Positions 20,521-32,967 of a stretch of 64,000 nt of DNA are shown here, piece after piece (position 1 is the first letter of the stretch; every line of letters begins with the position of its first letter). The stretch spans positions 346,935,477 to 346,999,476 of the forward strand of contig OV050030.1 in the NCBI GenBank assembly GCA_920105625.2, read 5' to 3'. The stretch comes from Clusia tigrina (Eukaryota; Arthropoda; Insecta; Diptera; Clusiidae). The position numbers were made by a program, and so were the translations under genes. The notes beneath the pieces are model-generated. The model did not search any database, was not told where the DNA came from, and worked only from the letters and a program-made list of their open reading frames with translations.

Positions 20521-21552
20521 TGAGATTCACTACAGGAAGAGATGGAAATTTCTATCTGCTCTGAGTATGAAAATTAAGACGTTAAAAGTTCATCTCAGAG
20601 AAATAACCATAACGAACACGTTGAAGCCAACGAATATCAATTCCACTATCTGAAGCTCAAGACCATAAATAATATAATAAAATAATAATGAAGGAGTATT
20701 CCAAATCTCTAACGCATTTTAAACGCATTTTTAAGAGCTATAAACAGAGGAAGTACCACTAATATCTATGGGATACATAAAATACAAAATAAGGGGAATT
20801 TTATGCGAAGTTTTCAAGGAGTGCCATGGCGAGCCAAGCACACGCTGGCTTAAAATAATCCAAGAGAGTCCACAGTTCGCCGAGAATCTTTGGCGCAACA
20901 ACGACGAGTGTCATCAGAACCGACAAGTGCAACAGAACTCCTGGGTATATTTTCAGCCCTCTAAAAACACAACACAACCAATAAGACACAATATCTCTCA
21001 ACAATACACTTTATAGCTCAAGCGAAATTGAGACAACTATTAATGTCTAATAAGAAGACAGGCGACGAACTGCTGATAAGCTTAGAACGGAGATACGAAG
21101 ATAAGTGTCAACCAATCCTACAAGAAAAAAACATGTCTGTTTATAAGGGGGAGGAATAGGTACATTATATATAATAGTAGCAAGTAATGTTATATCTACC
21201 GCTTAGAAGTCGAATTCCCACGAGCAGAATGCAAAGCTCTCCGAGGTATTACTACAAGAATAAATTGTAAAAAAAGAGAAAAGAAAAACGAAAGAGAGGA
21301 AAAAGAAGCGAAGCAAAAAATAATGAATAAAAACGAAAAAGAGGAAAAATTTAAAAAAAAAACAATATGTATACAAAAAAATATATGCATGTAAAAAATA
21401 AAAAAATATAATGTGTCCAGAAAAAGAATCTACTAAATAAAAAAAAATTTTTTGCACAAGAATAAATATGTTGAATAATGTATAAAATACACAAATTCTT
21501 CATTAAGAGGTAGTTGAGCTATTCATCTAGAAGGAGGGGAGATTTATTAGTT
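20521..21552. other. Unrecognised stretch with a purine-rich low-complexity tract
   Basis: An 82-codon plus-strand frame (20768-21016) and a following segment containing SNKKTGDELLISLERRYED (about 21035-21100) may be retroelement gag debris, but no family motif is clear. Positions 21265-21365 are almost pure A/G on the plus strand (gaaaaacg/gaggaaaa runs), which explains the opposing Phe/Ser-rich open frames. Confidence 0.3.
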
Positions 21553-21895
21553 GTATTCCAATGGCACTGGATCGGATCCAATTTAATGCAAAGCAACAAC
21601 AAATTTGGATCCAGTTTCATTTTCAGATCCAATTATTGGATCCGGAAGTGCTCGGAAAGCAACAGTACGGAAAGTAGTGCCTGTATTTGGCACTATTGGC
21701 AAAATTTTACAATCAATTGTTTTTAATTTCATTAATTCAACAATGTATCAAAACTCTAAACACAGATATTTTTTATATTTTTCATGTTTTTTTTTTACAT
21801 CTAAACAAAAGTGCAGCCAAGTTCAATGTGGAACCATGATTTGGATCGAAACCATTCCAATTGAGATTGGATCTGATCCAGTACCATTGGAATAC
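21553..21895. mobile_element. MITE with 30-bp terminal inverted repeats rich in GGATCC
   Basis: The left end 21553-21582 (gtattccaatggcactggat, continuing cggatccaat) matches the reverse complement of 21866-21895 at 28 of 30 positions. Inside each end further ggatcc/gatccaatt motifs are repeated in both orientations. The 343-bp body has no transposase. No clear target duplication, so the superfamily is open. Confidence 0.82.
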
Positions 21896-22477
21896 GGCTA
21901 TTGTGAGACAACTTACCAACATCAACAAAACCTCAATAGCTCTAAGGTTTCATTGTTAACAATAAGAAAAGACGGCCTGTATTTAAGGAACACTGATAAT
22001 ATAAGAAATAGTAATTAATAAAATTGTTGCGGATGCAAAAGTTAATTGCTTTCTCTTAGGTGTGCTCATTAAATAATTGAATTGCTATGAACTTTTACCA
22101 CCATACATGATCAGCACTTTACAAAAGTTGGTAAGTCAATAACGTCCGTTGGATTGAGTAGTATCCGGGTAATAAAACACACCTCAATAGTGGTAATTAT
22201 TGAAATGCGTGGAATCAGCACTCTTTCTCCTTTCAATACATCGCTGATAATCGTTTCTTCAATTACATTCGGAATTCGATTTTTAACAGAATCCCTTTCG
22301 ATTTTTAACAGAATCCCTTTCGATTTTTAACAGAATTCCTTTACACAATCCCGGCGGATCTATATTTCGAAAGAATTTCAATGTTAGTATATGTGGTGGC
22401 ATTTCAGATAGCTCCAGTGAATTTAGAAACTCAATGGGATAGTTGACAACTTGATCTTCATTTACAACTGTGTCAAT
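21896..22477. other. Spacer with a 22-bp triplet minisatellite
   Basis: Positions 22277-22342 hold three tandem copies of cgatttttaacagaatcccttt (the last with one change). No other feature recognised. The stretch ends at the A-rich tail of the jockey LINE. Confidence 0.6.
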
Positions 22478-25250
22478 TTATTTATTTATTTTTTTTTTCT
22501 CATTTATTATTTATTGTATCTTCAATATAAATTGGACTAAGAATAAGTAATCAGATCTTAACTCTAAAATTGTTTATTATTAAGTCCAGCCAATGCTAGA
22601 CAAAAAAATATAATTTCTACGATTTCTTCTGTGGATGTCTTTCACGTCTCACCTAATCGGCTGAGAGCAAGGGTGTCCCTCCTTCTTAGCCGAGTGTGAC
22701 CTCTATAATTTAGAATATTGCGGGCCAGTGGATTTGGGTGGAACTCAAGCTTCTTAATATACGTTGTCACATATTTTGAAAACACATTTTTAACCATCGG
22801 TACGTTTAGATCTTTGTGAATGCACGAATTTTTGACATACCATGGAGCGACTGTATTCGTTCGGAGGATTTTATTTTGTCGCCTTTGAATTTTCTCTATA
22901 TTTGACGCTGAGACATTACCCCATAACTGAATCCCGCAGCATCATATTGGTTTTAGAATCGAGTTGTATAGTAGAAGTTTACAGTCTAGGCTTAGTGTAG
23001 AATTTCTCCCAATAAGCCAGTTAATTTGAACTGTTTTTAGTTTCATTTGGATCAACTTTGCTTCTATGTGGGTGTTCCATGTTAACCGACGATCAAGATG
23101 AAAACCGAGTTATTTAACCTCGCTGTGTTGCGGTATAGTCTGGGTGTTGATATGGATAGGCGGGCATGTTTCCCTGCGCAATGTTAATGTAATATGCACA
23201 CATTTGTGTTCGTTCACCTTTATCCTCCATTGTTGTAGCCATTTTTCCAACTTAGATATATATTCTTGTAATTTGCGGAATGCTTCTTGATGGTTTTCGT
23301 GGACGCTTAGGAAAGCTGTATCATCAGCGAATGTTGATACGTGGATATTATTGCTTATTGGCATATCAGAGGCGTATATCAGGCCTTGGGGAACTCCGGT
23401 TTGAATCGGTTGAAGTGTGCTCAGAAAATTACCTTCTTTGATGATAAATTTTCGTCCAGTTAAATAGTTTATAAATAACTTATGAGTGTTTGCGGGTAAG
23501 TTTTGCTTTAATTTCAAAATTAAACCTTCATGCCATACTTTATCAAAAGCCTGGGAAACGTCAATGAAGAGGGCAGAACAATATTTCTTTTCTTCGAACG
23601 TTTTTCTAACTATGTTTACAAGTCTATGTATTTGTTTAATAGTGCTATGTTTTCTTCTGAATCCAAATTGATGATCTGGAATGCATCCATTCTCATTTAG
23701 TATGGGGGTCAGCTTGCTCATAAGTAGTTTTTCAAATAGTTTTGACATGTTAGACAATAGGCTAATAGGTCTATAAGATTCTGCTTTCGTATGGTCTTTT
23801 CCGGGCTTAGGTAGCATGGTAATCAACGAAACTTTCCATTCAGTAGGATACCGTTGGAGGCGTAAAAGAGCATTAAAAATAAAAAGAATTATTTTTCTTA
23901 CTATACGGGGCAGTTCTAAAAGCATCTTATTGTTGTGTTATATGTGATTTTGTCGTTACCTGGGTCTTTCCTCGGGATTAAGCCAGCAATAGCGGTTTCA
24001 ATATCCCGAATATTAAACCTCAGAGGAATCGCTGCTTCCGCGACCACTGTTGGCAGCTCAAGTATATCAGCAGATATGTTTGGAGTGAAAACGGTTTTCA
24101 AATGGTTTACAAGAAGATTCCTTTTTCAGTATCAGATCTTGCCCAAGCACCGCCCAAAGTTCGTAGGGGAGGCTTACATATCTCACAGAGCGGATTCTAT
24201 GGTATCTGACCTGTCGATTGGTAGAAGTAGCATGTTCAACAGCTTGCTTGAGGAATGCATTTAGCTTTCTAGTATAGCCATCTATTTCTGCAAGCATTCT
24301 TAACAGCATGCCATCCGTGCAATGGGCACTGAGGTATTTCTTGTATTTCAACCAGTTAACTTGTGTAACAGTCGTCGCCAACCCACCAGTTTCTCGGGGT
24401 TTCGGTATGGTAACAAAAGTAGGAGAATGATGTGAAGATTATTCTAGTGAGGCGTCAACTAGAAACATTTCGCTGGGAACGCCCTTTACCACTCCAAAAT
24501 CAATAATATCTGGAGTCTTTTTTCGATCTGATGGCCAGTAGGTTGGTTGTCCGCATGAAATTACTTTTAACCCCATTTTATTAATTATATCAAATAGAAC
24601 ACGTCCTTTCGGAGTGATTAGCCGTGATACCCAAAAAGTATGCTTAGCGTTGTAATCACCAGCTGCCAGAAAAGGTGGTCCTAGTGATTTATAAAATTTA
24701 CTGTATTGACTTTCTGTGATTGAAAATCTGGGAGGAGAATAAATCGATGAAATCACCAAGTCCTGGTGGAAATTTTTGACGCAAATATTTGTTGCCTGAA
24801 GGTAATCCTCACGAGTGTCTCCCAGAGAATAGTGTTTGAGTCGCGACTTTATAAGTATTGCCGAGTCACCACAAGCTCTTCCTCGGGGGTCCTTGGTATC
24901 GTATAAAGTGTATCCATTTATTTTGAAAAAGCTTCGAGACGTCAAATGTGTCTCAGAGATCAGCATTACGTCTATTGGTTTATCCAATAGGAAATATTCC
25001 AGTTCGTTTTTATGTTGGCGGATGCCGTTTGCGTTCCAGAAACAGATTTTTAGGTTAATGGTTTATTTAATACCGCCTGCAGCAGTGTAGATTGCATTTT
25101 CAACATTTCCGGCATCATGCAGGTCATGTTGGTTGTAAAACTATTTACTAACTGAATTAAAGTCTCTATTAAAGGTTGAAAGTCTCTTGGTTGTTTGGCA
25201 CTGGTATTGAGCTTGTGGGATGGTTGGAATATACCCTGATTCCCCTGATG
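22478..25250 (-). mobile_element. Jockey-clade LINE, minus strand
   Basis: On the minus strand: the C-terminal end of ORF1 (MLKMQSTLLQAVLNKP, about 25110-25060), ORF2 from about 25057 to the stop at 22642, a short untranslated region, and an A-rich tail ending aataaataaataaa near 22478. There is no RNase H, as expected for the jockey clade. Upstream ORF1 is lost or rearranged near 25250. Confidence 0.85.
22642..25057 (-). pseudogene. Jockey-clade ORF2: endonuclease and reverse transcriptase
   Basis: The endonuclease begins CFWNANGIRQHKNELE (25040) and shows VMLISETHL (catalytic Glu), AAGDYNAKHTFW (Asp/Asn) and TPKGRVLFDI. The linker is shortened and frame-shifted near 24440 and 24070. The RT runs from 23925 with YRPISLLSNMSKLFEKLL, HQFGFRRKHST, FIDVSQAFDKVWH (motif A), then GVPQG joined directly to LIYASDMP, meaning the SVLGP-LL part of motif B is deleted in frame. 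TFADDTAFLS (motif C) is intact. The C-terminal block APWYVKN...NPLARN is present before the stop. Confidence 0.88.
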
Positions 25251-25628
25251 TTATACCGCGTCCTTTTTCCGAGGCCTGTGTGTGTATTCTTGTGAGGTCC
25301 TCCTCCCAATGCTTTTGTGGGACTCATTGTTGGCTTCCGCGCTGCATAGTCCGCAGCAAGTGAATTCGTTCGTGCTAGTTGTGTTATTCCCTAGTGGTGC
25401 GTTCTTGCGAATGAGTTCGTATTTTCTATGTCCTCTGTTCTGTCTCTGTGGTTTACGCTTTCTATCGTTGGCGTGTCTCTTGCAAGGCGTTGCATTGATA
25501 TGGGACATTTTCAACACGGATTTTCGTGCACATTGCAATATCTCGGGATTGCCCCCAACCGTTATGAGGTCCCAATATGATCTCTTGATCGCCGCACCTA
25601 ACTGTCGTTCTTAGGTCTTTCATGGAGT

Positions 25629-26330
25629 CTAGTCCCAGGAGTCTAGAAGATAATCAATGGAGTAAGGCATAATAAATAACTCTAGCTGGCAGGCCTGCCC
25701 TCCAAGCCTTACGGTCGTCAACAATGTCTCTCTGACCCTCCTAACACTTCCGTCTGCCATACGTGCTCTGGTTTTCTGGGGTTTTCCCAATTTGCTGGTG
25801 GAAGCGCGTAATTTTCGTGCTAGTTTCGTGTACACGAAACTGTGAGTTGCTCCTGGGCCCAGTGTCGCGATGATAATCGATGTACCGATAGAAACGGTAG
25901 CACAGATTCGTTGACCATCACAGTGCAACAAGTTTTCCGATGCTGGGGTCTGATGTTTCTGCTTTGTACTATGCTGCGTTTCTGCTGGCGGTAGTTCTCG
26001 ATTGGTTGGTGCTCTTGGTTTGCAGACTCAATCGACTTCACATCCCTACGACCACACTCCTCAGAACAAGATCTGTGCGTTGCGACATATGCGTGCTATA
26101 TGACCATTTTGGCTATAACGCCGGTAGGCTGTTCTTGGTTCTATGGGTGCCTCTCTGATCTATCGTCACTTGGTAGTTCCTCACATTTCGTGGTGGACCT
26201 TGCTCTCTTCGCCATTGTAGTTAGAAGTTTCATAGTTGGTGTTCTATTGATTTCTGAGACATAATAAGTACTTGGGGAAAAATTGTTTTCATTGAAAGAT
26301 CTATGATTAGGACAAGTGGCGTGTCCGAAA
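25629..26330 (-). pseudogene. Gag zinc-knuckle / aspartic-protease fragment of an LTR element
   Basis: On the minus strand a decayed Cys/His stretch (GHATCPNHRSF near 26300) is followed by a protease-like domain. GATHSFVYTKLARKLR stands where 'DTGATHSFI' is expected, then GKPQKTRARMADGSVRRVRE and QLELFIMPYSIDYLL resemble the flap and second half of retropepsin-like domains of Gypsy elements. The catalytic Asp is not seen in the present frame. It lies upstream of the jockey LINE on the same strand and probably was its insertion target. Confidence 0.5.
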
Positions 26331-26502
26331 TAGCTATTAGATCTGCCAAAATGTTTTAATAATTCTTCTTCTGAAAATTATTATGGTTGCATAATCACAC
26401 AACCACAATTGCCACTACCGTGTGCAACTTGTGTTGATAATAAATTCGCTGAGAAATAATCTTAATTATATAGATTATTCTTCAGAAAATATGAGCTACC
26501 AA

Positions 26503-26897
26503 AAAAACCTTAATACCCTTTGAATTTATTAGAAAGAAAAGAGGACTAATTAGCGGAATAGGAAATGTTTATAAATGGATGTTTGGACTGATGGATGACG
26601 ATGACAGAGAAGAAATTATAGAACATCTAAAATGTGCTGAAATTAACGGTCACAATGCCATAAACGCAATAAATAAGCAAATCAGAATAAATACACACTT
26701 CAATGACTCCATTGAAATTATACGAGAGGCTATAGAAACTGACAGAATTAAAATAAATAGTACTTTTGCCTAAATTAAAAAACGTAACTGCGAAATAGTT
26801 AGAAAACTTCTTTACACTGATCAAATGCTTAAATTGAAAAACTTTGAAAGCAAAATAACGCAAATTCAGGAAAATATAGCAGCAGCTAGAAGCTATA
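26503..26897 (+). pseudogene. env: Errantivirus-like env fragment (unit 1)
   Basis: Contains RKKRGLISGIGNVYKWMFG followed by LMDDDDREEIIEHL, the region just after the furin-type cleavage site of the fusion (F-like) Env of insect errantiviruses and relatives. The frame stops at 26771-26773. The fragment ends at 26897, where a mariner begins directly after TA. The part before the cleavage site is absent here because the homology starts just upstream of it. Confidence 0.8.
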
Positions 26898-27279
26898 CGA
26901 GGTGAGATCAAACGATAACTGTTATTTTCATCTTTTCGTGAGTTACGTGTTCGCATTTTTTTTCTGTTATGTTGGTACACATGTCTGTTATATATGTTGG
27001 CAATACCAACCATTTTGGATTGTCAGTTTGTTTTTGACAGATAAAAAGGTTAGTCGTGTTTTGGTGTGTTGTTCGATTTTGTACTATTCGAAAAAATGGA
27101 TCAAAGAAACTGTATTCAGTTTTGTGTAAAAATGAAATTAAATGCGCAAGGACATTTGAAATGTTGACTGTGGCCTTTGGCGAGTCTACTATGAGCAGAA
27201 CACAAGTCCAATTGTGGTATAACCGGTTTAAGGAAGGCCGAGAAGATGTCAAAGACGATGCTCGTCCTGGTCGCCCGAG
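26898..27279 (+). mobile_element. Mariner 5' fragment inserted in env (unit 1)
   Basis: Starts cgaggtgagatcaaacgat directly after TA (26896-26897), a mariner-type end. It continues through the 5' untranslated region and the transposase N-terminus, with GESTMSRTQVQLWYNRF and DDARPGRP at about 27180-27278, matching the paired helix-turn-helix region of mariner transposases. It breaks off at 27279 into jockey sequence. The catalytic domain and right end are absent. Confidence 0.82.
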
Positions 27280-27288
27280 GTCGAAGAG

Positions 27289-29345
27289 TAGCAGCAGGGG
27301 ATATTATAACGCTAAGCACATTCACTGTCGGTCGCACCTTATAAATCCCAAGGGAAAAATATTATATTATGCCTGACGAATCGACGTAATAAAATTAATT
27401 ATAACTCTTTTGGTGAACCCACATACTGGCCCTCGGACCAACAGAAGATATCGAACTTACTAGATTTGCAATAAGGAAAGGACTTAACCAAACACTAATG
27501 CCTCCAGAATGATGCTATGAACTGAGTTCATATCAACAAACCTATTCGCTTAACAACAAATAAAACAAATTGTCTAATATTCAGTAAATACATTAGAAGT
27601 CACCTTCCTGATAAATGTAGTTTTAATAGCCCGGATGAATTAGATTCCACAGTACAAACATTCAACTGTATGTTTGTATCAGCTGCAATCTACGCTACAC
27701 TCCCAAGCAGCCAATTCCCAATTACAGCCGATTCTCACGCACATTAATGTGTTCAACCAAGGCAAGGATATGGCTCAGAAGATTGTGGCAAGAGCACATT
27801 TCACCAGTGCTGAAGCAAAAATACACTACAGCCAATAATAATCTACGCAACGCACTATACGACGAAACCGGATAAGTTATACAGGTCTACAACTCACACC
27901 TGAACCCACTAGAATCCACTAACTAGTCCTTGTGGAAGGCAGTCAACAATATGAACAAAAGAACAGAAGCAAACTCACCTATAAGACTTATTGCCGGATG
28001 ATGGACGACAAGCCATAAGAGAAGGGTCAATACTTTGCGCAACACCTAAAAACTGTATTCCAACCGAACCTTCTAATAATAGCTTTAAAATACCTAATGT
28101 TGAGACTGAAGGAAGTGTGGCATTTTATCTCATCTCATTTAGTCAAAAAGAAAGCGTGAGGCCACGACCTGACCACCACAAATATGATGACGGTGCTAAA
28201 TCCTCTTGTAGAGCAGCACTCAACTATGTTATTTAATATAATTTTTAGACAAGGGTACTTTCCAAAAGTTAGGAAATCATCCCACATAACCATGATACGT
28301 AAACATGAAAAAACTTCACCACAAGTCTCATCATACAGACTAATAAGCCTGCTATCCGTTGAAACTTTTCGATTAGCTATTGGTAACAAAGTTAATCCCA
28401 TAGTAAAGCACAAAATAATACCTTACCACCAGTTTGGCTTTCGAAACAAACAGGGCACTACTGATCAAGTTCACTGACTAGTATCCCAAATCACACAATA
28501 CTGCTCTGCAGTGTTGCTTGATGTCGCACAAAGTGTGGCACGTGGGTCTTATTTATTAAATCAAAAAAATTGCCATCAATTATTCATAGTTGACTTCAAT
28601 TATTCATCATTGCCTTCAATGCATATTCATTGTGTGTTGGACTTTAAAGGTAGACATTTTGGACTTTAAAGGTAGACATTTTCAAGTCAAATGTGAATGT
28701 TACTTTCACCAGAAATGAACAGAATGGATGAAGTGCGACAAGGAAGTGTTCTTGGCCCGATGTACACAATATGCGAGTACAAGTTTGATTTGCCAACAAA
28801 CAAATACCTGCTCACTTCAACTTTTGCAGATGACACTGCTTTTCATCTCGCATCGCTTTAAATAAACAAAAAGCACACATTTAACATTTACACTCAACAA
28901 AAACAAGTCCCCTGCTTTCACACTTAAAAACAATACTATTTCACAGGAGAGAGAAGTGACGATCGCTTTACCTGGAGAATTCATATTGGGAAGAATATAT
29001 CGCATATTAAATTGAAAGCTGCAAGTCGTAGGTGGCTTTGAAATGCAAATTCAAAACTATGCCTTGATTACCAAGTCCTCCTATATAAAAGCATCTGGAC
29101 ATATGGATTTCAGCTGGGCGGAGAAGCAAACACATCAAACACGGAACTGTTGCAAAGGACTTAATGAAAAATATTACAGACGATCACTGGTGCACCGTGG
29201 TACGTGAAAACTATAAACATTCACCTCGATATTGTTGTGTCCTTAATAGCTAAGAAGTAACAATGAATATTAATGAATCTCCCCAATATCCTAGCCCGGA
29301 AAATACTACAACTATGTCCACGTCTCGCTAGAATACAGCATAATT
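27289..29345 (+). pseudogene. Jockey-clade LINE 1 fragment (unit 1)
   Basis: Begins in the endonuclease at YYNAKHIHCRSHLINPKGK (normally a DYNAKH block) and passes through a decayed linker to the RT. SYRLISLLSVETFRLAIGN (28330-28385), PYHQFGFRNKQGTTDQ, DEVRQGSVLGPMYT (motif B) and TSTFADDTAFHL (motif C) follow. The end is marked by GAPWYVKTINIHLDI. Stops and frameshifts are frequent and the motif A region is damaged. The start coincides with the end of the mariner, so the LINE is 5'-truncated. Confidence 0.8.
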
Positions 29346-30387
29346 TTTTGTATATTTATTTGATTATATTCTGTATATCTGATATATCTGTATATATATA
29401 TTTATTTTTATTCTTTTCTTAAAATAATAAATGTTCACTAAAATCTTTTCCATACAGTGGTCACGAGGTTTGATACATCGTTGTCTAGTTTTAAGATAGA
29501 ATTACTTATTGTTAGTCTCTATATGAGTTGGTACAATAAATATATATTAGGATTATTTCTCAATGACACTGTTGGCAGACAAGTGTACACTATAGATCCA
29601 AATGTATGGTTATGCCACAGTAATAATTATCAGAAGGAGAATTTTTGAATTATTTACATTGCACTCTGTCCATCCAGACAACTATCCCAACTGCAGGTGG
29701 TGAACTTACTGATCAAATTCTGTCCATGTACTGTTTCAGTCCATCGCACTAAACTACTGTGTCTTTTTGTTTCGGTAAATTACTGTCCCTCTCTCTCTCT
29801 ATCACATTTAATTGGTGCCATATTACATTAATATTACATGACACTTACATTTAGGGTGTATTCTATAAAGCTAACAATTTGCTGTGAACGAACGTTATTA
29901 GATATCATCTTCTCGCCGTATTTCGCCTTTTTTGTGAGAGTAGTTCAGTAGACGTCAATTCAGTGCAATTCAGATTATTTCACAACGAATTTGTTGACAG
30001 ACGAGAGCATACTGTAGATGCAAATGTGTGGTTATGTCTCCGTAATAATTATCAGAACGAAAAAAATAATATGTACAACGACGACAATATGGTGAATATT
30101 CCCACACATGCACTAACGCACACTAACAAAAGATATAGAACTACGCTCACTATTGACATCATCTATTATAACTTCCGACCTATACAATATTTTTGGACGA
30201 AATTTATATTAGTACGTATATGGACTCTACAAAGCCATATACAAGATTCGGGGTCGATCAGATGAAGGATACGCCTCCCTTCCATATAATGTATTTTGAG
30301 GTGCCCACCTAAAAGCAATTACACTATCTATGCTTCTTGTGATGAATTATGAATACAAATTGGTAGATGTATACATTGGGTCTATAC

Positions 30388-32967
30388 TAGGGTTGCCAGA
30401 TTTTGTTTGATCTTGTAAGGGACAAATGATTATTTTGGCAAAAAAATACGGGATTTTAAATTTTCCCCCGGGACAAATGAAAAACATTTATTTTACGTTG
30501 TTTTTATTGCTAGTTAATAGTTATATTTTAAAGAAGATCGTGTAAGGTTTAACATATCTTTGTTTGATTTTACATACTTATAAAATTCAATGCAGCTGTA
30601 ATCATAATTGAAAACGGTCATTAATTCGCTCTTTATGAAATCCGGTGTACATTTGTTGCGCACATCAGTCCATTTTAATGCCATCTGCGAGAAAATCCTC
30701 TCTACAAAGCAGTTGGAACTAGGGATACTAAAGACAAACGATATAATTAGAAAAATGTTAGGGATTTCATTCCTGGAAAATCCTTCCATTATTTTCTTCC
30801 ACTTTTCAATAGCACCCATGCCTTTGTCATCAAAAGACGTTGCAATTTCCAGGCTTTTTTTAATAATTTGAAATTCTTCATATAACGAGTCCTCCATATT
30901 TAAAGCATAATCGATGCTTAAAAGTTCTGCAGCCTTTTGAAAATGTTCATAATTTATTGGTGATTGCAAATTTAAAAATAGCATTTTGGAAAGAATGTTG
31001 CTTTCTGAAAAATCATATCGCGGTGTCAAATATTCTATGAAATTTGTGTAGAACTGTCGAAAATCGTTTTCGATAGATTCTTTATAAGTAGATAATCCGC
31101 TAGTTATTTGTCTTGCTTGTCTTCCAAAAAAGTTGTCTTTTAATCTTTGTTCCATCTTTTCGCGAATCCCGTGCATTTCAGCATGCATTTCAATAATTGA
31201 TAGAGAATCTGATTCAATCTTTTTCATGGTTGTTTCTATCGAAAACATTACATTATGAAGGAACGCTAAATACGCCAAAGTTTTTGTCTCCTCTTCTTCG
31301 GATGTAATTCTCTAATAGGCGAGGACACTCGTTGCGGTATTCTAGAAAATGAGATTTTAATGCTGGCCATATTTTTATGATTCTTTCTACTGCAGGACCA
31401 AGAGATAAAAATCTCGTAGCAATATGTTTCACAATTTCTTCCCATTGCATCTCATTTGCTTCAAATTGGAGTTGCAAGTTTGCCCTTCGTTTTGCAGATT
31501 TACTGAAGTGACTGGATATTTTCAAAATCAAACTTTCAACGTCAACTTCCAATTTATTAGTACTGTGTTTTGCAGCATTGTGGAGAATGTGGACAGAGCA
31601 ACCAGCTTTAATAATTTTATCATTTTTAGTAAGCAAAAGTGTATAAATCGAATGGTTTCTGCCAAAGTTTACATTAGTGTTATCAGCGGAAAATGCCGAA
31701 ATTTTTTGTCCATTTTTCTCCAAAGTGTCTGTTAATAACTTCGATACTTGATTAGCACATTCGTCATTTTGTTCTAGAAAGTCAAGTAGACGGGTTTGAA
31801 TACCGGAATCGTAATCAAAGAATCGTATACAAATTGGAAACATTTTCCTGTTTGTTTTATTACTTGCATCAGTTGATATCGAGAAGTATAGATTTTTTTC
31901 TTGAACGGTCTTTAAAATATTTTTAAGGGACTCTTTGGCTAATACTTGACATACTATAGCTTCCGCTTTTGTTCTTCCGCAACTAAAACCCTGAGCGATT
32001 TTTGAATCACTGCATATATATGGTAACAACTTGTGTGTACAATCCAAGCTACTGTAACTAAGAGAATGCTTTACCGTGTGATAATTTGATGCGAGTTCTC
32101 CAGCAGTAATCTTGTCTTCTATCTCCGAGGTAGATGTCCCAGGTTTTGAAAAATATTTATGAAGGCTACTTGATGCTCTATTGCTAACAACAGTTAAGTG
32201 CGATTTTGTGGATGCATGTTGCTTTACATCAGTAACTCCACCATGAGCACAAGAGAAATCTATATCACATAGATGACAAGATGCCTTGTATGCGTTTTCT
32301 TTTACCGGTCTTAACCAGGAATAATTACTTTGTCACTGCGTATTATACTTTGTAAGCCTTTTGGCTTTCTTTAATGGTATTCCACTAGTTACTCTTACAG
32401 GGGAATTATCTGTGTCACTTTCACTGGAACCATTTTTTTAATACTTTTATCAACAGTTATCAAAAAATGTTAGCACGCACATAAAACAATACGTATTGTG
32501 GAACAATGAATCAATGTAGACAAACAGCGCTGCCCTAGCCAAGATGCATCTATTACAGGTGAAAGTGTTAAAACAGCTGATTTAATTTTTTTCTTCTCGT
32601 TGGGGTCAGACTACCAGAGCTACCAGATGCTTTTTATGAATAGCCAAATATTTGGCTTCTTGTGGTAAATCAAAAACAACCCTGATAGCCAAATCGTGTG
32701 AACGCAATGCTGCAATAGAAACCAAATCAAATAAATGAAAATGACCAAATATCTGATTTGCCACTTGATGACAAATGCAAGTGCCAAATAGACAAATATT
32801 ATATATTGTGTTCCAATATTGTGTTCCATTAAATATTACCTAAATTTTTTTGCGTATTTTAATCGAATAATGTTGAAATACGGGACAGGGTCTGTCCCGG
32901 CGGGACGTTTAAAATTATGCCTGAAATACGGGACGTCCCGGGAAATACGGGACGTCTGGCAACGCTA
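30388..32967 (-). mobile_element. hAT transposon with 8-bp target duplication
   Basis: The ends are tagggttgccagat (30388-30401) and its inverted match gtctggcaacgcta (32954-32967). The 8-bp duplication gtctatac flanks both sides (30380-30387 and 32968-32975). The unoccupied site is present once in unit 2 (47599-47606) and unit 3 (53619-53626). Near the right end the motif gaaatacgggac occurs three times (about 32875, 32920 and 32942), with related copies near the left end, as expected for transposase-binding subterminal repeats. Confidence 0.97.
30514..32445 (-). pseudogene. hAT transposase, near-intact
   Basis: On the minus strand: a BED/TTF-like zinc finger (ASCHLCDIDFSC...KQHASTKSH, about 32300-32200); the catalytic region, with SISTDASNK carrying an Asp, FSADNTNVN and GCSVHILHNAAKH; an alpha-helical insertion; and the C-terminal hAT dimerisation block PSSNCFVERIFSQMALKWTD before the stop at 30514. 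About 640 residues, a usual hAT length. Lesions seen: a tga (32335-32337) just before the finger, and a frameshift at about 31253-31278 in the insertion domain. It would excise and insert hAT elements; a nearly intact relative may still be active elsewhere. Confidence 0.9.

Noticed and set aside
21196..21457. Membrane-protein-like Phe-rich frames on the minus strand
   Set aside because: Products of an A/G-rich low-complexity tract; no conserved start, and two overlapping frames give the same bias.
22277..22342. CRISPR-like or regulatory array from the 22-bp triplet
   Set aside because: Three directly abutting copies with no spacers: a simple minisatellite.
32560..32830. Nested element inside the hAT (gctaccagatg and repeated ccaaat motifs)
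   Set aside because: A 16-bp palindrome (agccaaatatttggct, 32642-32657) and spaced ccaaat boxes are present, but I found no paired ends or target duplication. It may simply be the hAT 5' region.
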